A model generated the notes under the pieces. That model was not told where the DNA came from, made no database searches, and worked only from the letters and a program-made list of their open reading frames with translations. Source: Providencia rettgeri (GTDB taxonomy: Bacteria > Pseudomonadota > Gammaproteobacteria > Enterobacterales > Enterobacteriaceae). From it: a DNA stretch of 64,000 nt. The translations under genes and the position numbers were made by a program. The stretch covers positions 1,860,001 through 1,924,000 of the forward strand of contig NZ_CP059348.1 in the NCBI RefSeq assembly GCF_013702265.1, in the 5' to 3' direction. Position 1 is the first letter of the stretch. Every line of letters starts with the position of its first letter. This document shows, piece after piece, positions 25,889 through 33,744 of this stretch.

Positions 25889-26227
25889 ATGGAGAAATTC
25901 ACTAAAGAATTAATGCGCATGGAACATTTTGTTTTGCGAGTTCTGCGTTTTTATTTTTTAGCGTTATTAGTGTTTTTTATTGGCTTACTACCTGGGATTA
26001 TTGGTTTTTATTTTATTGAAGGGCATTCGATAATGGAATCTATGCTAAACGCATTATCAATGCTGAGTGGCCAAGCGATTGAGCCTGCACCAATCACCCA
26101 AACAGGCCGTTTCTTTATTGCTATTTATGGTTTATTTTTACAAAGTGTATTCATTATTAGTATTGGCTTAATCGTCACGCCATTTATTCATCGAATATTA
26201 CATAAATGGCATCTAGAAGAGGATTAG
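25889..26227 (+). CDS. Small channel-like membrane protein, copy 2
   Basis: 112 residues from MEKFTKELMRMEHF, with AGG before the ATG at 25889. Two membrane helices (about 20-48 and 75-98) flank a pore-like segment (MLNALSMLSGQAIEP) without a potassium filter. The C-terminus GLIVTPFIHRILHKWHLEED is paralogous to 19381-19725. Its place between two usp genes suggests a stress-related membrane role; Usp domains regulate some transporters, but that link is inference here. Confidence 0.75.
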   Translation: MEKFTKELMRMEHFVLRVLRFYFLALLVFFIGLLPGIIGFYFIEGHSIMESMLNALSMLSGQAIEPAPITQTGRFFIAIYGLFLQSVFIISIGLIVTPFIHRILHKWHLEED

Positions 26228-26416
26228 ATTGAATAAGTTGCCAAATGTTGTGATTATTTTACTGAATTGATTGTCAGATTAGTAAACCAGTTCACGACAT
26301 TTTCATTTTATTCAGACTATACTTTTCTTGGCAAAACAATAACCATTAAACCGCTATCTCATCTATTCAAAAAACGAATAAATTGAATGAGAGATACATC
26401 CTTGAGAGGGGCTTAT

Positions 26417-26866
26417 ATGAATAAAACTATTTTGGTTCCCGTTGATATTTCTGAAGATGCATTGACCGATAAAGCGTTAAAGCAAGCCATTCATTTAGCA
26501 AAAATGGATAACGCTAACATTCATCTATTTCACTCAGTGCCGGATGTTTCAAGATTTTCGATGAGTTATAGCTATCATTATGATTTGCTCGCCTCATTTA
26601 CGAAAAAGGCCATTGAACGCTCGGAAGAACAGCTGGTTGAACTGGTTAATCACATTGTGAAAGATATGGATTTCCCCGCGGATAGGATCTCTTATAAAGT
26701 GGAGTTCGGTTCGCCAAGAGAAAAAGTATTAGACGAAGCTGAGAAAGTTCATGCCGACCTTATTGTGGTTGGCTCACGTAACCCAAGTATCTCAACCCAC
26801 TTATTGGGTTCGAATGCTTCAGGGATCGTCTCTTATGCAAAAATATCCGTTTTAGTCGTAAGATAG
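26417..26866 (+). CDS. UspF-like universal stress protein, copy 2
   Basis: 149 residues from MNKTILVPVDISEDALTDKAL, ending GSRNPSISTHLLGSNASGIVSYAKISVLVVR. It shares the UspF-type ATP-binding end with the gene at 25344 but has a longer middle (PDVSRFSMSYSYHYDLLASF). GAGAGGGG precedes the ATG. In-frame codons further upstream are not credible. Role as for copy 1. Confidence 0.88.
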   Translation: MNKTILVPVDISEDALTDKALKQAIHLAKMDNANIHLFHSVPDVSRFSMSYSYHYDLLASFTKKAIERSEEQLVELVNHIVKDMDFPADRISYKVEFGSPREKVLDEAEKVHADLIVVGSRNPSISTHLLGSNASGIVSYAKISVLVVR

Positions 26867-26897
26867 TTTTATTATTTAATCCACAGACTGGATTCAT

Positions 26898-26926
26898 AAA
26901 AAAGACCTGGGCTATCAGGTCTTTTT
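26898..26926. terminator. bidirectional terminator
   Basis: AAAAAGACCTG and CAGGTCTTTTT pair with loop GGCTAT, with A-run and T-run on both sides. It separates the convergent usp and DUF5339-like genes. Confidence 0.85.
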
Positions 26927-26937
26927 CTTTGGAGCAA

Positions 26938-27231
26938 TTAGGGTTTATTGACAGTTTCTTTTGCCTGTTCAATAGCTGTTAATGCCTGGCCGCATGCTTG
27001 CTCTTGCGTATCTTCAGGATAACTTGCGAGGGTTTTCCTCGCGTCTTCTAATTGCGACTTCATTAATGCGATTTGTTCACTCGCATTAGGCTCATTTTTA
27101 TATTGTTCTTCCGCTTGTTGAACTAGCGCATTCATTTCTTTGAAATATTTGTCACAAACTTGTCCTGCATTTGCATTCAATGCAGTCAGCGAAACAAATA
27201 GGCCCAATGCAATTGGCAGAATATTCTTCAT
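26938..27231 (-). CDS. DUF5339-like small periplasmic protein
   Basis: 97 residues from MKNILPIALGLFVSLTALNANA, a clean signal peptide. The mature part QVCDKYFKEMNALVQQAEEQ... is helical and holds two Cys (QVCDKYF, EQACGQAL) likely to pair, the pattern of DUF5339 proteins. Upstream in-frame starts add an implausible tail. Function unknown. Confidence 0.75.
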   Translation of the reverse strand: MKNILPIALGLFVSLTALNANAGQVCDKYFKEMNALVQQAEEQYKNEPNASEQIALMKSQLEDARKTLASYPEDTQEQACGQALTAIEQAKETVNKP

Positions 27232-27421
27232 TATATTTTCACTTTCAAAAGTCATATTTCGGCCAGCATAGCATCCCATTTTTTAAAAAGACATCGGCCA
27301 ATGATGAATATTTCAATGAGTTTTAATTTTTATCAAATTAATCATACCAATATTAAAGGAAGTGGCTATAGCATAAATTGCAAACTATAAATGAGAATCA
27401 TTCTTGACTGCCTGTAATGAT

Positions 27422-27445
27422 AAAGTGTACATTTCAGTACACTTT
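27422..27445. promoter_or_regulatory. palindromic operator candidate
   Basis: AAAGTGTAC (27422-27430) and GTACACTTT (27437-27445) are perfect inverted copies six bases apart, upstream of the gene at 27478. Size and symmetry suit a TetR-family dimer, and a TetR gene lies convergent just downstream. The pairing of the two is inference. Confidence 0.5.
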
Positions 27446-27477
27446 ATTGAGATAACAAACCAACGTAAGGAATGATA

Positions 27478-27885
27478 ATGAATAACAGTATTATGATTAA
27501 TACTCAGAACTGGCCTGTCTGCGCGATGAATACGTTTCCAACGTCAATGGTGGAAACTCAGTCATGGTTATCGGAACTTGAGCAATTATTAGCGAAAAAG
27601 ACCCCGTTTGTTTTAATTTATCCACCTATGGAACAGAAAGGGAAACCAACAGCAGAAGATATGGAATGTATGAAATTCGTGCGTCGTTGGTTGAAAGATG
27701 GAAGAGAGGCGATGGCAGAATATTGTCGAGCGATGGTGATCACGTTACAGCCAGATGGGGGGGATAAAGATGAAATGGAGCGCACTGCACCTGTTATTTC
27801 ATCTCTGTATGGGCCTGAAGTTTTTTTAGTGGAAAGCTCTCTAGTTGCGCAACAGCGAGCCACTGAAATTTTAAATGGGCTATGA
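27478..27885 (+). CDS. 135-aa hypothetical soluble protein
   Basis: Starts MNNSIMINTQNWPV, with TAAGG seven bases before the ATG at 27478 (the ATG at 27472 is too close). It has a mixed alpha/beta look, with LAKKTPFVLIYPP as a buried strand followed by a charged helix (MKFVRRWLKDGREAMAEYCRAMVITLQ). No signal or membrane segment; family not recognised. Its last six bases overlap the end of the convergent TetR gene, and a perfect palindrome sits in its promoter. Confidence 0.7.
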   Translation: MNNSIMINTQNWPVCAMNTFPTSMVETQSWLSELEQLLAKKTPFVLIYPPMEQKGKPTAEDMECMKFVRRWLKDGREAMAEYCRAMVITLQPDGGDKDEMERTAPVISSLYGPEVFLVESSLVAQQRATEILNGL

Positions 27886-28518
27886 TTTACTAGCACTAAT
27901 TTTACGAATATAGCTAGCGATGATATCCACGGAAAGCCCGATTTGTTGATGGATAAATTCATCGCTAGGTTTAAAGTTTTCGACACAGAAGGTTTTGATA
28001 AAAACATCCGCTTTTAGCATCTCTAGATAACGGGATGAAATACTTAACAGTGTGGCTTTATCGACTTTGACAGTCGGAATTTGTGCAAGCTTTTCGGCAA
28101 GGCGCTGATAGCTTTGCACGGGGCCTTGTTCGAAAAAGAGTTGGCTAATATCAGGGAAGCGGTTGTATTCACCCAATATTAGGCGATATAGCCCGATAGA
28201 TTGGGGTTTAATCACATTGATTAAAAAACGCGAACCATAAAACGATAATACCGCTTCTATGTTGTTTAAAGGCGGCTCTTTATGGTCTGGTTCGGTAAAA
28301 ATATCGTCTATCATATGTGCCACGACTGCGGCAAATAAGCCTTCTTTATCTCCAAAGTTTTTATATAACGTCGACCGGGAACCGCCCGCGCGTTCGATGA
28401 TCATATCTAATGTCGTGCCTTCAAAACCGTATTGCAGAAAAATATCCGCCGCAGCCATAATAAGTGCTTGATGGCGGCGCTGTCCTTTTGGTGTTTTGGC
28501 TGAACTTGTCTGGTTCAT
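27880..28518 (-). CDS. TetR/AcrR-family transcription regulator
   Basis: 212 residues with an N-terminal TetR helix-turn-helix (about residues 16-61: IMAAADIFLQYGFEGTTLDMIIERAGGSRSTLYKNFGDKEGL) and a C-terminal ligand domain resembling the AcrR C-terminal group. It is divergent from yjjPB, with 148 bases between starts, and convergent with the gene at 27478, so either could be its target. Ligand unknown. Confidence 0.9.
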   Translation of the reverse strand: MNQTSSAKTPKGQRRHQALIMAAADIFLQYGFEGTTLDMIIERAGGSRSTLYKNFGDKEGLFAAVVAHMIDDIFTEPDHKEPPLNNIEAVLSFYGSRFLINVIKPQSIGLYRLILGEYNRFPDISQLFFEQGPVQSYQRLAEKLAQIPTVKVDKATLLSISSRYLEMLKADVFIKTFCVENFKPSDEFIHQQIGLSVDIIASYIRKISASKS

Positions 28519-28666
28519 GAAATCAATTTCCTAACAAAATGGCGACACGGGACTAAATTATCTGAAAGAAGTCATAATTCAGTTTGTTATTTTCCTCTAT
28601 GATGTATATGAATATTATCATGTTTAAATCAATATCTGAATTTTTGTCAAATCCTTGGGGGAGAGA

Positions 28667-29479
28667 ATGAAGGATTGCATAGCGGATGAAAAAACGCAGG
28701 GAAAAGAAGTGCTTGTTGATACACAGAGAGAAATTACAAAGCTGTGTATTGAATGCGGTTTGCTGCTATTACAGCATGGTGCTGAGAGTATGTTGGTTGA
28801 GCAGTTAACAACACGTTTAGGCATCGCTTTGGGCGCTAGTCAGGTAGATAGTGCAATTTCATCTAACTCACTTGTATTAACCACAATCATCGATGGGCGT
28901 TGTTTAACATCGACTCGGCGGATTATTGACCGTGGTATTAATATGCATGTGGTGACTGAAGTTCAGCATGCAGTGATCCTCGTTGAACACCATTTACTTG
29001 ACCGTAAACAACTACAAAAAAAATTAGCGGGCATCAAACCACTACGTTATCCCCGCTGGCTAATGGTGGTGATGGTGGCGCTTTCTTGTGCTTGCTTCAG
29101 TTCCCTTAACGGAGGTGGTTGGGAAAGTGCGTTGATCACCTTTATGGCGAGTGGCTGTGCGATGTATATCCGGCAAGTGTTAACATCTCGCCAGATTAAC
29201 CCATTGATTAACTTCTGCATTACAGCATTTGTCGCGACATCCGTTTCGGGTTTATTACTCAAAGTGCCCTATTTAAATGTGACTGAAACCATTGCGATGG
29301 CGGCAAGCGTGCTGCTGTTAGTTCCCGGATTTCCATTAATTAATGCGGTGGCGGATATGTTCAAAGGCCACGTGAATACAGGAATTGCTCGTTGGATGAT
29401 GGCCAGCTTATTAACGCTGGCAACCTGTATCGGCGTTGTATTGGCGATGATCATTTGGAATCTGAGGGAGTGGGCCTAA
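28667..29479 (+). CDS. yjjP: YjjP, ThrE-family exporter subunit
   Basis: 270-residue large half of the YjjP-YjjB exporter, which removes succinate or amino acids in E. coli. A soluble ThrE-type N-terminus ([15 protein letters not shown]...[14 protein letters not shown]) precedes five predicted membrane helices from about residue 130. The ATG at 28667 follows GGGGGAGA. Its stop overlaps the yjjB start (TAATG). It diverges from the TetR gene, a likely regulator. Confidence 0.92.
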   Translation: MKDCIADEKTQGKEVLVDTQREITKLCIECGLLLLQHGAESMLVEQLTTRLGIALGASQVDSAISSNSLVLTTIIDGRCLTSTRRIIDRGINMHVVTEVQHAVILVEHHLLDRKQLQKKLAGIKPLRYPRWLMVVMVALSCACFSSLNGGGWESALITFMASGCAMYIRQVLTSRQINPLINFCITAFVATSVSGLLLKVPYLNVTETIAMAASVLLLVPGFPLINAVADMFKGHVNTGIARWMMASLLTLATCIGVVLAMIIWNLREWA

Positions 29480-29940
29480 TGTTTTTCATTGAGCTAATTG
29501 AGAAAATGGTCTTAGCGGCTGTCCCTGCTGTTGGTTTTGCAATGGTGTTTAATGTGCCAGTGAGGGCATTGAAATATTGCGGGTTATTAGGCGCGATTGG
29601 TTATGGTTCACGAATGATTTTAATGTCGCTGGGGTTGCAAATTGAATGGGCGAGTTTTCTTGCCGCGATTTTAATTGGCATGATAGGGATTCAGTGGTCG
29701 CGTTGGTGGTTGGCTCATCCGAAAGTTTTTACCGTTGCAGCGGTTATTCCTATGTTTCCGGGGATCAGCGCCTATATCGCAATGATTTCTGTGGTGAAAA
29801 TTTCTCAATATGGCTATACCCCAGAGTTAATGGAAACGCTGGTTACTTACTTTTTAAGGGCATCTTTTATTGTCGGTGCGCTCTCTATCGGCATTTCGTT
29901 ACCTGGATTGTGGTTATATCGAAAAAAGCCAAGTGTTTGA
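29479..29940 (+). CDS. yjjB: YjjB, ThrE-family exporter subunit
   Basis: 153-residue small half of the exporter, with four to five membrane helices and the DUF3815/ThrE signature [13 protein letters not shown]. The start [11 protein letters not shown] at 29479 overlaps the yjjP stop by one base, so the two are translationally coupled. Length is close to E. coli YjjB (157). Confidence 0.92.
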   Translation: MFFIELIEKMVLAAVPAVGFAMVFNVPVRALKYCGLLGAIGYGSRMILMSLGLQIEWASFLAAILIGMIGIQWSRWWLAHPKVFTVAAVIPMFPGISAYIAMISVVKISQYGYTPELMETLVTYFLRASFIVGALSIGISLPGLWLYRKKPSV

Positions 29941-29994
29941 TACTCACAAATGTTTTACTGTTAGAGCCCTTTAAGCAATAAATCACGCAATAGT

Positions 29995-30027
29995 AAAAGC
30001 GTTAGTTGATAGCAATTAGCGCTTTTT
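29995..30027 (+). terminator. Rho-independent terminator after yjjPB
   Basis: AAAAGCG (29995-30001) pairs with CGCTTTT, with partial pairing in the loop, and a T-run follows. The rest of 29941-30236 is AT-rich with no gene seen. Confidence 0.65.
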
Positions 30028-30236
30028 GTTAGCCAAGCTCGTTATCTATTCTTTGTATATTATTGCACAAATTCCGATATTGCTTTTGATGTAATAAAAT
30101 TGAGTACCAATTGATATCAAAAAGACTTATATTTCATCCAACTAGCGAGTATACATAGTGCATTCGGCAATTTTTGCATGAATAACTTACGTGTTGTATT
30201 TAATAAATTGCTTTTTTTCCTATCAATGGTGTTATT

Positions 30237-31229
30237 TTGAAACAGATTTTTTATTTTTCGCGCATGATCATTGCGTTAGTATGTTTTTCCTCGTTATTTA
30301 TCTCTTCCGTTTATGCTGCACCGAACAATTTCACTGAAGCGAAAACGTCCAGTAAAAGCCTCGTTTATGGTGATCAAAATCATCAGGGACAAGGAACGCT
30401 ATATTGTGGCTGTGAGTGGGAATGGACAGGTAAAAGTGGTGGGCAAGTTGATTTAGCTTCATGCGGCTACCAAGTGCGTAAGCAACAGAGCCGTGCTGAG
30501 CGTATTGAATGGGAACATATTGTTCCTGCTTGGGTGTTTGGTCATCAAAGACAGTGCTGGCAGAATGGCGGTCGTAAAAATTGCGTCTCAACTGACCCTG
30601 TGTTTTCTCGAATGGAGGCAGATATGCATAACCTCGCGCCTTCAATTGGGGAGGTGAACGGTGACCGCAGTAATTGGAGCTATGGCCAGTTACCGGTTAA
30701 TGCGCCTTATTCTTACGGTGCATGTCGTAGCCGCATTGATTTTAAACAGAAAATCTTTGAGCCACGCGACGAGGTGAAAGGGCAGGTTGCTCGGGTCTAT
30801 TTCTATATGCATGACCGCTATAATTTATCCATGTCACGCCAACAGCAGCAGTTATTTATGGCGTGGGATAAACAGCATCCGGTGAATGAATGGGAACAAA
30901 AACGTGATCAGCGCATTGCTAAAGTGATGGGGCACCATAACCCATTTGTGACGGGCGAAAGAGCGTGGAGTTTAGGGCACAAGAATAGCGGTGATGGCTT
31001 AAATATGAGTGATAAGCCCAGCGAAAGAGTCCCTCAGCCTGTAACTCAATCTTCCCCAAACAAGGACGGTGTGATGCAGGTAAAAGGTAACCGTAATTCA
31101 AAGAAATATCATTTATCCCACTGTTCAGGGTTTAAAACCTTATCGGATAAAAATGCGGAATTATTTGCGAATGAAGCAGATGCTCAGGCAAAAGGTTATC
31201 AATTAGCGGGTAACTGTAAGCCTCGTTAA
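30237..31229 (+). CDS. endA: Endonuclease I (EndA/Dns) with extra C-terminal domain
   Basis: 330 residues. The signal peptide ends SVYA; residues about 35-235 are the endonuclease I domain with the HNH-like active site RIEWEHIVPAW (His94) and MHNLAPSIGEVNGDRSN, plus many Cys expected in disulphides. It cuts double-stranded DNA in the periplasm. Residues 280-330 (GNRNSKKYHLSHCSGFKTL...GYQLAGNC) add an Ada-like/nuclease-associated domain absent from E. coli EndA (235 aa). The start is a TTG; the first ATG (30264) would remove the basic signal-peptide N-region. Confidence 0.9.
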   Translation: MKQIFYFSRMIIALVCFSSLFISSVYAAPNNFTEAKTSSKSLVYGDQNHQGQGTLYCGCEWEWTGKSGGQVDLASCGYQVRKQQSRAERIEWEHIVPAWVFGHQRQCWQNGGRKNCVSTDPVFSRMEADMHNLAPSIGEVNGDRSNWSYGQLPVNAPYSYGACRSRIDFKQKIFEPRDEVKGQVARVYFYMHDRYNLSMSRQQQQLFMAWDKQHPVNEWEQKRDQRIAKVMGHHNPFVTGERAWSLGHKNSGDGLNMSDKPSERVPQPVTQSSPNKDGVMQVKGNRNSKKYHLSHCSGFKTLSDKNAELFANEADAQAKGYQLAGNCKPR

Positions 31230-31453
31230 TAGTATTGGACTGTAATAATTCAGTAAATTTAGCGAGTTATTACAGTTTTCTATATGCAATTTTTCACAGA
31301 TTATCTGATAGATACGTGTATTTACACATTTTTTGTTAATTTAAAGTTGTCATTCAAAAAAAACTCGCGCTATATTTATTGTATGGAAACGTTGTAGGTT
31401 GATGATATTCGGGCCAATGCAATATTTTGTCGTGAGTTCGAGTATTTTTTATA

Positions 31454-31471
31454 TTGTCATAATATTGTCAC
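31454..31471 (+). promoter_or_regulatory. Pho box upstream of phoH
   Basis: TTGTCATAATATTGTCAC consists of two seven-base repeats separated by AATA, the PhoB half-site layout (CTGTCAT-N4-CTGTCAT). A TAGTTT -10-like hexamer follows ten bases later (31482-31487), predicting a start near 31494. phoH is a PhoB-regulated gene in E. coli. Confidence 0.8.
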
Positions 31472-31515
31472 GCAGATTCTTTAGTTTACGAGTATCGCCT
31501 TTATAGGAGAAACTA

Positions 31516-31626
31516 ATGAGAACTAGGTGTTTGTTAATCAATATGCGAAACCGGTTACCACTCCATCATGAAACTGACATGATGAGATTGCTAACCGGTT
31601 TTTTTATACCTGAATTATCAACCTAG
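31516..31626 (+). CDS. 36-aa leader peptide of phoH (candidate)
   Basis: ATG at 31516 behind ATAGGAGAAACTA, an excellent ribosome site about 22 bases from the predicted start of transcription. The product MRTRCLLINMRNRLPLHHET... is basic, with six Arg and a His pair. The frame runs through both arms of the terminator at 31548-31605 and stops at 31624, so its translation must affect that hairpin. It is either a regulatory leader or a real small protein. Confidence 0.6.
   Translation: MRTRCLLINMRNRLPLHHETDMMRLLTGFFIPELST
31548..31605 (+). terminator. terminator/attenuator inside the phoH leader
   Basis: AAACCGGTTA (31548-31557) pairs with TAACCGGTTT (31592-31601) followed by T4, and the loop holds a second stem (CATCATG/CATGATG). 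It sits within the leader frame and about 110 bases before the phoH start. Transcription of phoH from the Pho box promoter must pass it. Confidence 0.75.
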
Positions 31627-31716
31627 GCAACACAAGAGCTTGAAGGGAGCTCCTCTCTGTTTTGAATAGTTCGTCATCTGAAATTGACATCATCGATACC
31701 TGGAAGGGTTAATACT

Positions 31717-32502
31717 ATGAGTAGACAGAAAGCTGCAACAAAAGCACGTCGTGAAATGAAACGTACATCACGCAAAGACCGTTCAGGGAGGTATGATATG
31801 AACAACGTTACCTCCTTCGCTGAGTTTACAGGCATTGAGCCGATAGGCATGGCGAAAGAACGTCGCGATGAAACTCCAATAGCACCACGTAATGAAGCCC
31901 AGAAGCTCTATATTAATTCCATCAAGCACAAGCAGTTGATTTTCGCTAACGGTGAGGCAGGGTGTGGGAAAACTTATATCAGTACTGCATTGGCTGCGGA
32001 TGCCTTGATTAACAAGGAAATTAGCAAAATCATTGTCACGAGACCCGTGTTGCAAGCGGAGGAAGATCTTGGTTTCTTACCGGGAGATATGTCTGAAAAG
32101 TTCGCGCCTTATTTCCGACCTGTTTATGACGTATTAATGAAGCGATTAGGCGCTTCGTTCCTACAGTATTGTTTACGCCCTGAGATTGCTAAAGTTGAAA
32201 TAGCGCCATTTGCTTATATGCGTGGTCGCACATTCGAAAATGCGATTGTGATCCTCGATGAAGCACAGAACGTCACAGTCACTCAAATGAAAATGTTTTT
32301 AACTCGTTTGGGTGAGAACGTAACGGTAATTGTAAACGGTGACGTGACCCAATGTGATTTACCAAGCGGTGTTCAGTCAGGTTTAGGGGATGCGTTACAG
32401 CGCTTTAGTAGCGATGAAATGGTCTCGATGGTCAATTTCACGATTGATGATTGTGTGAGATCTCAGCTATGTCACAAGGCCCTGCTGGCTTACAATGACT
32501 AA
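31717..32502 (+). CDS. phoH: PhoH, phosphate-starvation-inducible ATPase
   Basis: 261-residue cytoplasmic P-loop ATPase related to the N-terminal half of superfamily I helicases. Walker A is GEAGCGKT (residues 79-86) and Walker B VILDEAQN (178-185); DVTQCDLPSG follows. It aligns throughout with the E. coli PhoH start GRQKA.IKARRE. The ATG at 31717 (MSRQKAATKARR) follows GGAAGGG. RNA-directed roles are suspected for the family. Regulation: Pho box, then leader peptide and terminator. Confidence 0.95.
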   Translation: MSRQKAATKARREMKRTSRKDRSGRYDMNNVTSFAEFTGIEPIGMAKERRDETPIAPRNEAQKLYINSIKHKQLIFANGEAGCGKTYISTALAADALINKEISKIIVTRPVLQAEEDLGFLPGDMSEKFAPYFRPVYDVLMKRLGASFLQYCLRPEIAKVEIAPFAYMRGRTFENAIVILDEAQNVTVTQMKMFLTRLGENVTVIVNGDVTQCDLPSGVQSGLGDALQRFSSDEMVSMVNFTIDDCVRSQLCHKALLAYND

Positions 32503-32540
32503 CAACTAGTTTAACTAGCTACACAGGCTAATTAATGCAT

Positions 32541-32570
32541 GAAACTGCCCCATATAGGGGCAGTTTTTTA
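32541..32570. terminator. bidirectional terminator
   Basis: AAACTGCCCC (32542-32551) pairs with GGGGCAGTTT (32557-32566), followed by T. It serves phoH and the convergent siderophore gene. Confidence 0.9.
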
Positions 32571-33410
32571 TTAGTCGTCAGGGTTGTCCATGACGGCGTG
32601 ACGTTCATGATGATAACCTTCTTCATCATAGCCATATCGCCAGTAAGGAATTGCGTAGATATCATCGCGACCAAAACCTTTCTCACGTCTAATAAAACGG
32701 CGTAATTCACGGATAATTTGATCTTCACCGGCAATCCAAAAGCCCACATCGGATTCTGGAATATCCCACGATTTGAATGTATTAATCAGATTGGTAGTTT
32801 GGCTAATGTCTCCGCAGATCCAATCAATTTCGATGCCTGCTGGCTTGGCTAACTCGCGAATATCCGCTTGGTGGTCAAGGCGTAGAACGACGCGTCCCGT
32901 CGCGGTAGCAGGCATTTTTTCCAGTAACGCCGCAATCGCAGGCAAAGAGCTTGAATCACCCGCCATAAAGTAATGTGCGCGGATAGGCAATAGTGGATCT
33001 GGGCCACCAGGGTTGGTGATCCCCAGCCAATAACCCGGTTTTGCATCACGAGCAAACAGATAAGCAGGACCTGTTACCCCTTCGTGCATGGCAAATTCAA
33101 TATCGATTTCATTGAGTTCAGGGCGAATAGCGCGAACGGTGTAAGTGCGCACAAAAGGGCGCGGCTTATCTTCTGGCCAGCTACGTCCTTTTTCAGTGAG
33201 GAAAGGAAGCGCGGGTTGGCTTTGATGGTCAGGGGCAATAAAAATTTTGAGATGACCACCTTCACACTCCGTTGGGTAATTGGCTAACTTTTCACCCGTA
33301 AATGTGATGCTGCGAATAGAAGGGCTGATATCGACAATGGATTTAACTTGAATAAGCTGTGGGGGCGCTGGGCGGTAGATATTTTTTTCAACAGTCTGTT
33401 CACTAGCCAC
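32571..33410 (-). CDS. Siderophore-interacting protein (ViuB/YqjH family)
   Basis: 279-residue FAD-dependent ferric-siderophore reductase. The FAD-binding motif RTYTVR is at residues 88-93, GDSSSLPAIAALL marks the NAD(P)H-type half, and FWIAGE is the C-terminal family signature. It releases iron from imported siderophores in the cytoplasm. A strong Fur box lies just upstream, so it should be iron-repressed. No siderophore transport genes are adjacent. Confidence 0.93.
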   Translation of the reverse strand: MASEQTVEKNIYRPAPPQLIQVKSIVDISPSIRSITFTGEKLANYPTECEGGHLKIFIAPDHQSQPALPFLTEKGRSWPEDKPRPFVRTYTVRAIRPELNEIDIEFAMHEGVTGPAYLFARDAKPGYWLGITNPGGPDPLLPIRAHYFMAGDSSSLPAIAALLEKMPATATGRVVLRLDHQADIRELAKPAGIEIDWICGDISQTTNLINTFKSWDIPESDVGFWIAGEDQIIRELRRFIRREKGFGRDDIYAIPYWRYGYDEEGYHHERHAVMDNPDD

Positions 33411-33446
33411 TAACCGTCTCCTTTCTTAATGATAATATTATTATAT

Positions 33447-33465
33447 GTTAATTATTATCATTATC
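33447..33465 (-). promoter_or_regulatory. Fur box
   Basis: On the minus strand GATAATGATAATAATTAAC matches the 19-base Fur consensus GATAATGATAATCATTATC at 17 positions. It lies about 35 bases before the siderophore-interacting protein start, over its expected promoter. Overlapping GATAAT repeats extend toward the gene. Confidence 0.88.
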
Positions 33466-33532
33466 ATATCATGAATGTTTATAGGAAAACTATTCAAAAG
33501 ATGCAGGATTATTGAGCGTCTAATTATAAACA

Positions 33533-33558
33533 TGCCGCAGCATTTTAATGCTGCGGCA
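33533..33558 (-). terminator. terminator of the cioAB operon
   Basis: TGCCGCAGCAT (33533-33543) and ATGCTGCGGCA (33548-33558) form a perfect stem just past the DUF2474 stop; a T-rich tail follows on the minus strand. Confidence 0.75.
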
Positions 33559-33564
33559 AAGGGC

Positions 33565-33744
33565 TTACTTCACTTTCATGCCAGCGGCGGTCATCAACAA
33601 TCTAAATAAGGAAGAGAATGCGAATAGTGCCAATACACTTCCTAACCAAATTGCTGCCATCCAACCGAGTTTCTTCCACCAAGGTGAGCGGAGAGTTGTA
33701 TCAGTGATAGCCTTGGTCTGGGGTAATTTTTCCTCTGAAGACAT
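33565..33744 (-). CDS. DUF2474 small subunit of cyanide-insensitive oxidase
   Basis: 59 residues. A polar N-terminus is followed by SPWWKKLGWMAAIWLGSVLALFAFSSLFRLLMTAAGMK, the DUF2474 pattern: one membrane helix after WWKKLGW. These proteins follow cioAB and are regarded as CydX-like small subunits. The ATG at 33744 has GGAG six bases upstream and overlaps the end of cioB by 44 bases. Confidence 0.88.
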   Translation of the reverse strand: MSSEEKLPQTKAITDTTLRSPWWKKLGWMAAIWLGSVLALFAFSSLFRLLMTAAGMKVK

